Source of the DNA: Ailurus styani
Lineage: Eukaryota > Chordata > Mammalia > Carnivora > Ailuridae
Direction: 5' to 3'
Assembly (NCBI GenBank): GCA_002007465.1
Contig: LNAC01000036.1
Location: forward strand, 5,671,911-5,735,910
DNA length: 64,000 nucleotides
Position 1 is the first letter of the stretch, and every line of letters begins with the position of its first letter. Below the pieces are notes generated by a model, which did not search any database, was not told where the DNA came from, and saw nothing but the letters and a program-made list of their open reading frames with translations. The position numbers were made by a program, and so were the translations under genes. Below, piece by piece: positions 33,151 through 43,294 of this stretch.

Positions 33151-34324
33151 GACAGGTGCAAGTCTCTTTGGGGTACTTACAGTTTTGGGAAAGAAAAATG
33201 GAAGGCCTCAAAAGTAGCAAAACCCTATATAATGACAGCACTGGCCTTATGTGTAGGTTTCAAAACTTTAACCTCTGTCACCACTGATATGTGACAAGTT
33301 CATGTGCTTAAACAGCATGACAATGGCTGCCTGTTAACTACAATCTGTGTTCTGGTGGTCCCTGGACTGGGTCCCCACAGCTCTCACACAGGTATGAAAT
33401 TTGGCCTGCATTACACTGAGAATACAATTAAATTAGTTGGCAATATTTAGCACCTGGGAGATTTTTACAGTATGAAGTTTTGGGTATCCCTCAGTAATAG
33501 AAGGTACCTACCTCCCTGTGGCCTCCAATTTGTGTTAGTCCTTATCTGGGTCAACTTACTTGCTCTCATAACCTCCCTGCTCCTGAAGACTTTGGAGTTT
33601 ACTCCAGGGAAACCTAGGGTGTTGAGCAGAGAGAATTTTGCATGAATTTTGAATGAGAGACAGTCCAGAAAAATGCATCCCTAAGGACCTTGATCATTTG
33701 AGAAGATGCAAACATTTTGTTGAGGATTAGGAAAACAGGGGCGTGACTTTAGGTGCAGGTGACATGATAATTTCGAATCCGTAAGAGCTACCCTGAAAAC
33801 TTCAATAAGGATCTATGGCATAAATGTTGAGGGCACATCTTTCTTGGGGCACCTTGAGGTCATAGCCAATGGCACCTCCCAGAGCAGTTTGTAAAGGCAA
33901 AGAAGCTGATTTTTTCAGAAACAATTGCCATCTGAAACTTTGACTTCAATGTATTTTTAAAAATATGTTTAAGGCCACTTTTCTTATTTTGGGATGAGGA
34001 TTTGATCTAGCCAGTTGTGATTTTTGCTTACCACATGCTTTCTCCTACCCTCAGAACTGTAACCCCTGTCAGCGCCAGGTGGCGACCCTGCGGGGTTCAG
34101 TGTCAAGGTGGTGCAGGAATTCAGTGAAGGTTTGAGATTGGAGTGGTCCAGAGTCTAGGAGGAGCTTCAAGGGAGTCAGGAAGTTGGATCTTGCATCATT
34201 GGGATGACACAGGAGGGCGATAGCAAGGAGGAGGAAGAGGAACAGAAGAGAGGCGGGAGAGAGGCATTGGTACTGTATCTGGCAGTCATTTGGAGGCAGA
34301 GCTGTCTACTGATGAAGGGCCCAG
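33151..34324. other. Unique DNA, 1.2 kb
   Basis: No confident feature. Confidence 0.5.
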
Positions 34325-34520
34325 TCTCTGGAGTCAGAGTGCATTCAGCCTGCATTGCTTCCTACTGTGTTACCTTGGGAAAATTACTTAACTTTGCTGA
34401 GCATCGACTTCCCTATGGGAAAGATGTTTCATACCTTATAGGCAGTCCCTACCCCATAGGACGCTGTGAGAATCCACTGAGTCTAATGCAAGCACTGTAC
34501 TTAAAAGAGGACCTGGTGCC
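34325..34520 (+). mobile_element. MIR SINE fossil
   Basis: 'ctctggagtcagagtgcattcagcc', 'gtgttaccttgggaaaattacttaactttgctgagc' and 'gctgtgagaatccactga' match MIR. The 107-codon frame at 34204-34527 runs through it and is chance. Confidence 0.8.
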
Positions 34521-35015
34521 CCCTTAGTGCTATATAAGCCCATCATGCCTGGACCATGGGGAGGCCTGGAGGGCACCTTGGTCCCAGGGAACAGCTGGAG
34601 AACAAAGTTTGGTGCAATTGTCTAGGACTCTGAAAGCTGGTCCTTCTCAGGCTGCATCTCCCTCTGAGCTTCAGATAAGACCAGTTGGCATAGCCTTGCT
34701 GTAGGGGAGGATCTGACGCTTTCTGGAAGATAAGGGCCTAGTCTTAGGTTCTTTTCTGTCTAGAGTAAATGTATGCCACAGGGTCCATACTTGGCACACA
34801 CGACTTACTCACCAAATATCGGCTGGTAGGTTTGGTCCAAAGTTTCCAATTCTGTACTAAATTGATTAGACCAATTTTTTTTTCAAAGAATGCAGAAATT
34901 CCAATGCTTGGGCAGAACTTTTCAATGTTTAAAACAACAACAACAAAGTTGGTGTGAGTCAACGGAAACACAGCTGCTGGCTGCATCCAGCCAGTGAACT
35001 GCTTGCTGCTAGTTT
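34521..35015. other. Unique DNA
   Basis: Nothing recognised. Confidence 0.5.
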
Positions 35016-35336
35016 GGAACTAGTGCCAGAGAGTTGACCCACTTTGGAAGCACACTACATCAAGGATGGATGGGAGTGGTGGATAAATACCCCAACTCCC
35101 TCACCTGTCTGATGGGATAACTCAGAGACCCACTGCGTTCTACACTGACCCCCAGTGTTCTCCAGCAGGGTCAAGTCCCAGCTCGATTGATTTGTTGACA
35201 GATTTTCATTGGCCACCTTCCCTTCCTGTCTCACTCTTCCATTCTACCACCCAGTTACCTGGGACCACACCCCTGCAGCCTGCACATGCATCCTTGTCAT
35301 AGGGCCTACTTCCGGGGGAACCCAAACTAAACAAAT
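35016..35336 (+). mobile_element. ERVL-type LTR fossil
   Basis: 'GTGGTGGATAAATACCCCAAC', 'ctgacccccagtgttctccagcagggtcaag', 'ttgttgacagattttcattggccacc' and the terminus 'ggggaacccaaactaaaca' identify the LTR class. The poly(A)-signal region ('aaataaactacttgca' in relatives) has been lost. No viral genes adjoin. Confidence 0.65.
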
Positions 35337-35400
35337 TCTCTTGGGCACCTGTCATTTGGGGAAACTGGGTCTTCCAGACTAGTAGGTGACACTAGCCAAA

Positions 35401-35449
35401 ATGGAATGGCTTTAGGGCTTATAGGATGGAATGGCTTTGGGCTGAAGGG
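35401..35449. repeat. Short tandem duplication, ~25-bp unit
   Basis: ATGGAATGGCTTTAGGGCTT (from 35401) recurs as ATGGAATGGCTTTGGGCT (from 35426), two imperfect copies. Confidence 0.85.
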
Positions 35450-35555
35450 TCTCTTTGGAGCCAAAGTAAGGTTTCGTGACCAGCCCACGCTTTTAGAGAT
35501 TTTCTTCATAATTTTGGAGAGTGAGGGTAGGGGAAGGAGCTTCTTCCCTGCATTC

Positions 35556-36180
35556 ATTTGCATTTAAATTTGAAGTTGAAATTAAGGTTTTTAGAAACTT
35601 TTAATTTCTATTTAATTATAAGAATTTCACTGCAGGGTATCTATCTGATTTAAAAGAATAATTAAAATTAAGTATAGCTGCAGTGATTTGCCACAGCGTA
35701 TGTCTGTCCTTCAGAACGTTAAGCAATAGCAAATTATTTGTGGCTGGAGGTGTTCTATATGTAAATTCCCACAAGAATAGAATTTGGTGATAGAGAAATT
35801 CAGATTATGAAAATCACATTGCAAGTTTGAACATCAGCACCTAATAAATGCCTCAGTTGTTACCATTACTTCTCTTAATACCCTCAATTAAATGATTTAA
35901 AATAGAACAATAGATAAGCAAGATCAATTAATTTTATAAGATGATCAAAGGAATGTGGTTCAGCATTGTAAAAGCTGTAAATGTGATAATGGTTTTATCA
36001 GACAGGAAAAATAACTCAAAGTGGCTCAAACCTTATTCGTTTATGCTCAGAGGGGTTTTATTTGTGATTAATCAAATTGTCTTTTGTAATATGGAGAGTT
36101 TTAGGATCTTGCCCATTAATTTTAGAAAAAAATAATTTCAACATTAAAATAGATGTTATTCTCCAATGGTTGTATGTCAA
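35556..36180. promoter_or_regulatory. Candidate conserved AT-rich non-coding element
   Basis: It begins with a perfect octamer ATTTGCAT (35556-35563) and is repeat-free. It contains several TAATTA/AATTAA cores and a TCF/LEF-like ATCAAAGG (35944-35951) overlapping a TEAD-like GGAATGT (35950-35956). The overall style is that of long-range developmental enhancers. No coding frame is evident. Function is inferred. Confidence 0.3.
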
Positions 36181-36849
36181 CCATAATAAGTGATAACAAG
36201 CATCAGAATATCTTGATCCTGTAACCTGTTAAAAGGAGGCTGTGGGAGGGGCCGGGGATCTGCCAGTGGCAATAACATTGATCGTCCTGAGTACTCAAAG
36301 AGGGGCCCTAGCTCAGCTTCTGTGTCTGAGATCTAGGCTGGAGGCCAAAGGCAAGGTGTAGAAGCAGGAAAGCTCTGCTCATGTGAAGGCTGGGCCATTG
36401 GGAATTTTAGAATGGCAGGGGGAAGGGAAGAATCATTTTTGAAAGGCTACATTTATCTGCAGTGTGTATTGGGATTAAGAATGATTCAATTATTTACACT
36501 CCTCTGCCTTTCAAAAAGGAATTAGGTAGCTCCCCCCCCCCAAAAAGGACAGAAATAGTGAAAGGACAGGAAAAGAATAATGCTGAGTATTGAGGGTAGG
36601 GGGTGATGATTATGGTGACTCAATTGAAGCTAAGGAAAAACACGTGCAATGAATAACCAATTTTGGTTTGGAGCTTCCTGGCAATCCAAGCAAAAAGGGA
36701 AGCCTGATAAGTTAGTACTTCCTACGATCTTAGTTAAAATGAAAAAGAGATGACATTGAAGATTTTATTTTATTTATTTAATTTTTTTTTGCAAAAGTAA
36801 GAAATCGAATACAAGCATAGATGGTCATTTCTTAAAAACGCAAGGTCAT
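36181..36849. other. Unique DNA
   Basis: A C-run lies at about 36533-36541 and an A/T-rich stretch at 36760-36790. Nothing else recognised. Confidence 0.5.
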
Positions 36850-37010
36850 GGGGCACTTGAATGGCTCAGTTGGCTGAGCGTCTGCCTTCAGCTCAGGTCA
36901 TGATCTGCCGATACACTCCTTCTCCCTCTGCCCTTCACCCCGCTTGTCACTCTCTCTCTCTCTCACTCTCTCTGTCAAATAAATAAATAAAAATCTTTAC
37001 CAAAAAAAAA
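36850..37010 (+). mobile_element. CAN-SINE, older, internally deleted
   Basis: 'GGGGCACTTGAATGGCTCAG' then TTGGCTGAGCGTCTGCC is followed by 'catgatctgccgatacactcc'. The normal ~45-bp 'cagggtcctggg...ctcagcgggg' segment is missing. Ends AAATAAATAAATAAAAATC plus poly-A. Weak duplication GCAAGGTCAT / ACAAGATCAT. Confidence 0.93.
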
Positions 37011-37804
37011 GACAAGATCATAGAATAGGAAACACAAAAATAATTACTTTGTAGGTTACCCTGGTTCATTTGAACCAGAAAGCTTCCATCTAATGGAAGC
37101 AAGTTAGCGAGTCGTGAGAAGGCATTCCTCCGTCATATGCCAGTTTTCAAGGCCCGAAATATCACCACAAATCTAGTTTTTCACAGACAATGTAAGTTGG
37201 TGTTGTGGTTAATGACCAGTAAGCATGTGTTTGGCAAGAATGGGTCGAATGGTCAAGGATTAGCTTCACAAATTCTAAGGAGCAGCTGGGTGATTTTGAT
37301 GAGACAGAAAGACACATGGTCGCCGGCAGGGGATGGCGCTGTGACCAAGTGGCTTTCTGGCAGGTGGCTGCCTGCGTGAGCCATGGCTGGATTTACCCAG
37401 CACTAAGAGGCTAAAGCTCAGTTGCTAAGTGGCTCACGGGCTGCTGCCTGCCCAGCATTAGCACAGTTATTTGGGGCTTACTGGAAGTACCTTGGCATGC
37501 TTTCTGATCCACCAGGCCACAGTACTCTCCTCCACTGAAATTCCCAAGCCTAATCTCCTATGGCTCTCAGGTCTCATGGCACAAAGGTATAGCACACTGC
37601 CGTGACCAACTCCCACTGGAAGATGAGCAGGGGAGAAAGCTCTTGGACTCACTTGGATGTTATTTGAGAGTCCTGGAGGGTAGCTATGCCAAGGCATTTT
37701 CCTGGCCAATGGTGATTCCTTCCCTAAGTCTCATGGTGTTTCAAATACGGTTCCTGTAGGAACTTGTCATTTTCTCCTTCACACTCCATTATTTCTGGAT
37801 ATGA
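37011..37804. other. Unique DNA
   Basis: Nothing recognised. Confidence 0.5.
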
Positions 37805-37965
37805 TACAAAGAGCTTGGGCTTGGGAGACAGACTTGGGTCCAAATCTCACTTGCCCCTTGCTGGGCGTTGAGAACGTGGGTAGATTATCTAACTTTATTG
37901 GGTCTGTTTTCTTATCTGAGAAAACGTAGCTCCACAAGTTAATAATTGTAAAGTATCAAGATCTG
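37805..37965 (+). mobile_element. MIR SINE fossil
   Basis: 'gagcttgggcttgggagacagacttgggtccaaatctcac' and 'attatctaactttattgggtctgttttcttatctgag' match MIR. Truncated on the right. Confidence 0.75.
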
Positions 37966-38019
37966 TCATTGATTGTGCAGACATAGTTCTCAGGTCACAG
38001 TGCCATTTATAAATATGTT

Positions 38020-38175
38020 ACAGAGCCTGGTTTAGATGCTGAGAATACAGAGAATGAAATGCAATCCCTTGAAGAGTTCCGACTCTACTGGAAAACACCA
38101 AGACACTGTGATGTATGCCATGAAGGAAGCATGTGTTGACAGTGCCATGACAGGAGGGAGTCTATCTTGGTGATT
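38020..38175 (-). mobile_element. L2 LINE 3'-end fragment
   Basis: 'atgctgagaatacagagaatgaaatgcaatcccttgaagagttccgactctactgga' follows antisense L2 ('gctggggatacagaaatgaa...ccctgaggagcttacagtctagt'). Confidence 0.6.
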
Positions 38176-38214
38176 TGTACACAAAAGGGTGGTGTTGACC
38201 CAATGACTGGGGCT

Positions 38215-38360
38215 CACATCAGAGGAGCCAGATTCCAGTTCAAGCCACCAAGGGTATGACCTGTAGCCAAAGGTACTCACTCATGTTTTAGTTGCCTCGT
38301 CTATAAAAAGAGAAAGGCTGATCTGCAGGTCCTTTATGTTCCTTGCAGATTATTAGCCAT
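38215..38360 (+). mobile_element. MIR SINE fragment
   Basis: 'ggagccagattccagttcaagccacc', 'gttttagttgcctcgtctataaaaag' match a diverged MIR. Confidence 0.6.
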
Positions 38361-39995
38361 ATGGAGACTGGCCTCCAGGGCAGACAATGAGAAAGGTATA
38401 GAGCTCAGGCAGACATGCATGATAAAATATTGACCCAGTCTCCACCCAGAGCTCAAGCTAGATTTCCTCCATGAAAGCCAAAGCTTTTCCAATAGCTAAT
38501 CCCTGGTCCCCAAAAAATACAAAAGGAGAGAGTACAAAAGGCATTCCTGTAAAGCAGTTATTAACCTTGGATTATGACCACTTTTACAAGGTGACTGGGA
38601 AGCCATGAATATGAAGAATCCATCCAGCCCAGTGACTGTGATTTAGTTCTGTGGAGGCAAGAAGTGGAGGCACACTGGGTTGCCTCCATGGCCAAGAGCA
38701 GAGTCAGGGTCACTCAGCCAGCCTGGTGCGCATAAGTGTAAGCAATGAACTTCATCAGCACTGTAATTCCATTTATGCTATTACATAATTAAATTGAGAC
38801 TTGAGTTGTGCTTTTTAAAAGATTATGTGACCATATGTAGCTTGAACAAAGGCCAGCTCTGAAAAAAAAGGGGGGGGGCTCTTTTTACAATTTCTTTCTA
38901 TTAGGTTAGAACTTTGTTATTCTTATTTCCTTTTTTCCCCCCTCATAGAGCTGAATTGAACTCAATCAGTACTTAATAAATAGATATGATTATAGCTTCA
39001 AGTATTTTTATCTGGCATGGAATATCAGTGCTCCCACCCCCTGAAAGAACAATGTGGACTGACATTTCAAATGGCGTTTTATCAAATCAGGTTTTAAACA
39101 AAGTTTTAGAGTCAGTGGTGAGTAATTTCATTAGCAAATGGTACAGTTAATTCTTAAGGGAAGTCAAGGAAAACAAAATGTTATGTCTAGCACAAAGCTA
39201 CCATTTTTGGGGAAATTATTAACACTTGAGGGAATACATCTTTGCACTCAGTAATATTAGGGAACTCAATTCAGATAGATAAATTGAACCAGCAGAGGAT
39301 GTTAGATTTTATAGACAAACAACAACAAATTCTACTAGTGTTAAATGAAATCCGGCCATTATTTTAAAGTACAAAAGCAAGTGCTTGAAGCCTAATGAGA
39401 ATGTGGCCAGTGTTTATTATTATTTTTTCTAATCAAGGTGAACTGTGCCTTGTAAAATCTAGACTAGTCTATGCATATGCAGCAGCTCTTATTAAGATGC
39501 ATTAGAAAGCCCGAGTGCCATTAGATAATGAAACTGACCAGAGGTATTTCCTAGGGCTTCAGTTAATACCCTCGTGGTTAAACTATAATGACCAAACTCA
39601 ACTGGAGTCAAATTCAGATGTGAATTGTACCTAAGGGCCTCAGAGTCACATCTTAGTGGATTGATTTCAAAACACAAAAGCACTAAATTAAAATAGTTGT
39701 TTTGTCTGAAAGTTTTTCTTTTTTTCCATTGATAACCAATATAGGTATGCCCTCAAACTCAAACATTATCACAGAGCCCCTCAGGGCATTAGAACCTTCC
39801 AACCATGCCTCATGTCTGGCACATGATCGGTACTCAGTGAATATACAGTGTTCAGAAAATCAGTAGGCTCTCATCCAAAACACTGTGCTCTTTCCTTTGC
39901 AATCTGAAGGTCTGCAGGCTTGCCTGGACTTGAGTTGGTTATACTGACATCAGTGCGGGTTTCAGTTGAAAAATCTGGCAGGGAGGTACATAATA
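38361..39995. other. Unique, AT-rich from 38.75 to 39.72 kb
   Basis: No repeat family was recognised in 1.6 kb. 38755-39720 is AT-rich with TAATTA-type cores (e.g. 'ACATAATTAAATTG' near 38790) and G9 at about 38871-38879. It could include conserved non-coding DNA. Confidence 0.45.
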
Positions 39996-39999
39996 ATAC

Positions 40000-40155
40000 T
40001 TTTCATTTTGAGAAATGCTAAGTAGCATACATATTTAGTTATTTGATCCTCATGACAATCTTGTCTCAGTTTCTTGTAGTGAGAGGAAATAAATTCTCAA
40101 AGGTCACACATCCAGTAGATGGTGACCGAGGTTTGAACCAGTCAGCCCAGATCCT
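40000..40155 (-). mobile_element. MIR SINE fossil
   Basis: 'ttatttgatcctcatgacaatc', 'ctcaaaggtcacacatccagtagatggtgac' and 'gaggtttgaaccagtcagcccag' match antisense MIR. Confidence 0.75.
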
Positions 40156-40179
40156 GGAATGAGTCTCTCAGTCTCGGCA

Positions 40180-40389
40180 TTAGGGGCCCCACACACTATA
40201 GCCCAGGGGCCGAGGTCACTTGTTCTTATAAAGACAGATTTGTTGGAATACAGACCCACACATTCATTTGCGTGTTGTCTTTGGCCATGTACCCGCTACA
40301 CTAGAAGCAAGCAGTTGGGATGGAGACCTGATAGCCACAAAGCCCAAAGTTCTGTCTGACCCTTCAGGAAAAAGGGTGCTAACCTCTGT
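40180..40389 (+). mobile_element. hAT (Charlie-type) DNA transposon fossil
   Basis: Starts 'ttaggggccccacacactatagccc', contains 'tgttggaatacagacccacacattcatttgcgtgttgtctttggcc' and ends 'gaaaaagggtgctaacctctg', the degraded inverted terminus. About 210 bp, a near full-length non-autonomous element. Same family as 7690-7860. Confidence 0.75.
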
Positions 40390-40508
40390 TCTTACACCAT
40401 CTGCTTAGGAGTAAAGAAGAGTCCAAGTGACAACTCGGATCAAATTCATGTCCACAAAACCTCTCATCCATGTCAGCCAGAATCCACTGTCAAAAATAAC
40501 AGTGTCTG

Positions 40509-40645
40509 AACTGGGACTACATCAAACTAAAAAGCTTTTGAACAGTGAAAGAACCCATCCACAAAATAAAAAGGCAACCGAGTGAATGGGAGTATATCCA
40601 ATAAGGGGGTTAGTAGCCCAAATATATAAAGAACTCATACAACTC

Positions 40646-40696
<51 letters not shown>

Positions 40697-41667
40697 TAAT
40701 TGAAAACTGGGCAGAGGATCTAAATAGACATTTTTCCCAAGAAGGTTACCGACAGTCAGGATACAGGAAAAGATGCCCAACATTACTCATCACCAGGGAA
40801 ATACAACTCAAAACCATAATGAGATACCACCTCAAATCAGTCAGCATGGCAAGTATCAAAAAGACAAGAAATAACAAGTGTTGGGGAAGAGGTAGGAAAA
40901 AAAGGGGACCCTCAAGGGAACATAAAGTGGGGCAGCCACTATGGAAAACAGTAGGAAGTTCCTCAAAAAGTGAAAACGAGAACTACCAGACAATCCAGCA
41001 ATTCCACTTCTGGGTATTTAGCTGAAGAAAACAAAAACACGAATTCCAAAAGATTCACATGCCTCTATGTTCATTGCATCATTATTTACAATAGGCGAGA
41101 TATGGAAAGACCCTAAGTATCCATCGATAGCTGATTGAGTAAGGAACAAGTAGTATATACATGCCGCAGAATATTACTCAGCCATAGTAAAGGATGAGAT
41201 CTTGCCATTTGCAACAACATGGATGGACCTAGCGGGTATTCTGCTAAGTGAAATAAATCAGATAGAGAAAGGCAAATACCATATGATTTCGCTTATATGT
41301 GGAACCTAAAAAAAAAAAAAAAAAGGAAGCAATCAAATAAAATAGAAACAGACTCATATGCACAGAGGACAAACTGGTGGTTCACAGAGACAAGGAGGGT
41401 ATGGCAATGGACAAAATAGGTGAAGAAGGATCAAGAGACACAAACTACTGATAATAAAATCAATAATTCACGGGGATGATGGTGGCTACACCATAGGCCA
41501 TTCAACATGGGGTGTGTGGTCACTACTATCGTAATAACTTTCTATGGTGACAGATGGTAAGTACACTTATGGTGGTGGGTATTTCATAATGTAGATAAAT
41601 ATCTAGTCACCATGCAGGACCCCTGAAACTAATATAATATTATAAGTCAACTTTACTTCAATTAAAC
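40509..41667 (+). mobile_element. L1 LINE, 5'-truncated, with 3'UTR and TSD
   Basis: The C-terminal part of ORF2 ('gggactacatcaaactaaaaagc', 'ataatgagataccacctcaaatcagtcagcatggc', 'ccagcaattccacttctgggtatttagc', 'caacaacatggatggacctagc') is followed by a carnivore-type 3'UTR and a degraded A-rich end. The imperfect duplication AGTGTCTG with A-rich context flanks it (about 40492-40508, 41668-41682). The frame at 40819-41025 is an ORF2 remnant. A (CA)n expansion lies inside. Confidence 0.93.
40648..40693. repeat. (CA)n microsatellite inside L1
   Basis: About 22 perfect CA units grown from 'aactcaaaacac', where L1 normally reads 'aactcaa'. The array arose after L1 insertion. Confidence 0.98.
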
Positions 41668-41704
41668 AAAAAATAGTGTCTGTAAACCAATTCCAGGCAG
41701 TGCC

Positions 41705-41945
41705 GGATGGTGGACAAAGTGTGAGGCTTTCAGGGCAGACCAGCTTTCATATGAACTCCATCAGTTAATGGATGTATAGACTTGAGTCTTATTCTCTAAG
41801 TCCTGATTTTCCACCTGTAAAACGGGGCTACTTATACCTCCCCCATGCTGAGTTGTTTTAGGGGATTAAATAAGATAAATTATGTTGAAATCTTAATGTG
41901 CTGCCTGGCACATAGTAGAATCTAGATCAATAAACAGTAATGAAA
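41705..41945 (+). mobile_element. MIR SINE fossil
   Basis: 'cttgagtcttattctctaagtcctgattttccacctgtaaaacggggctacttatacctccc' and 'gtgctgcctggcacatagtagaatctagatcaataaac' match the MIR core and tail. Confidence 0.87.
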
Positions 41946-42439
41946 AAACACAGGGATTTATCATTGTATATCTTTTCGATCATATCTATATGCATTTATA
42001 TTTTTATTATCAAGTAGAGGACATCAGGGTCACTAATCTGCTATTGTTTCAGAGTGTTGGTGACAACTGGGAACATCTGGAGGGGCTGTCAACTGCATCA
42101 GAAAATTCTTTCCAGTGGATTCTCCAAAGGATTCATGGCCTGGCCTTCTGGTCTTTGCCTGGGGGAGGGAATCTTCTAGAAGATTGTGTCTTCAGCCAGG
42201 GTCGGATAAAACAGAATCCATTTTACCACCACCCCTCCCGCCAAGATGTGGCTACCTTATGTGAATACCATCCCCATCTGCTTGGGATAAAGCAGAAATA
42301 ATGTGATTTCTCACCAGAGTGTTCTCAGGGGCCACAGGGCATTCAAGAGGCTTGAATTCCTGCAGTGTCTGGGCTTTAGGGGAAGATGATGCTGTGGAAG
42401 CCTGGGGTCGCCCTTTTTCACTGCCTCACTGGCCATCCA
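41946..42439. other. Unique DNA
   Basis: No confident repeat. The 103-codon frame at 41990-42301 has no recognised homology. Confidence 0.5.
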
Positions 42440-42830
42440 ACAGTGAATGTACTTCAGCAGCCTCCTACCTGGACTTCGAGCTTCCACCAGGCCCCCTATG
42501 GTCTGCAAACAGTGCAGCAGCTAGAGGGATGTTTTAACAACATATATTGGGTCTCATCACTCTTCTGCTCAAAACTCTTCCATAGCTCTCCAGGTAAAAG
42601 TCAGTTCCTCACAAGGGTGTATAAGGCCCAACATCAACTGTGCTCCCCACCCCCCATTACTTCTTCAACGTCATCTGTTACTCTGCCATGTGCTCACTTT
42701 ATTCTAGTCATCATGGCCTTCTTGATGTCTCCTGAATGAGCCCAGGACACTCTTTCCTCAGACACTTTGCACTTGCTGTTCCTTCTTTTCATAACACTAT
42801 TCCTCATTATGAAATGTTATAACCCGAGAA
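42440..42830 (+). mobile_element. L2 LINE, RT C-terminal to 3' region
   Basis: 'cagcagcctcctacctggacttcgagcttccacc', 'gctagagggatgttttaacaac', 'ctcatcactcttctgctcaaaactcttccatagctctcc' and 'cactttgcacttgctgttccttc' run in L2 order. They encode a mutated remnant of the CR1/L2 RT terminus. The 117-codon frame is chance-preserved. Confidence 0.82.
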
Positions 42831-43294
42831 CTGTTGGGAAGTTTTCTTGGCTCCCAAGAAGACAGCAAGGTCATGTTTGTCTACAATTCTTGCTTCACAT
42901 TCTGAAGAGACCTCAGTTTTCTATTCATACTAAATGGTGTCTTTTGGTCTCCTGGCATTATACTGCCAGGTGAGGCATCCTTGGTGTGTAAGAAACTGTC
43001 ATTTGTAATGGCCTCACAGGGGCCTGGACGTCAACAACTGCTTAATCATTCCAGTAAACAAATGTCTTTGTGCTGGCAAACGCAATGTCATGGGACTAGT
43101 CTTTCCAGTAGCTGATGAAGTGACAATTGCCATTTGCAAGACGCACTTTCTTGGAAGAAAATCACAACAGAAATTGATTATCACCAGAGAGACCTGAAGT
43201 CCTTGCTTTGTGTCCATTGGGTACATGAAGATGATGCTGATGGTGAAAATAGCTAAGACTTACTGGGTGTTGATTGAACAACCCTTCTGATACC
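42831..43294. other. Unique DNA
   Basis: Nothing recognised. Confidence 0.5.

Noticed and set aside
34204..34527. 107-codon plus frame starting MTQEGDSKEEEEE
   Set aside because: The second half is a MIR core; acidic start comes from a GA-rich stretch. No coding support.
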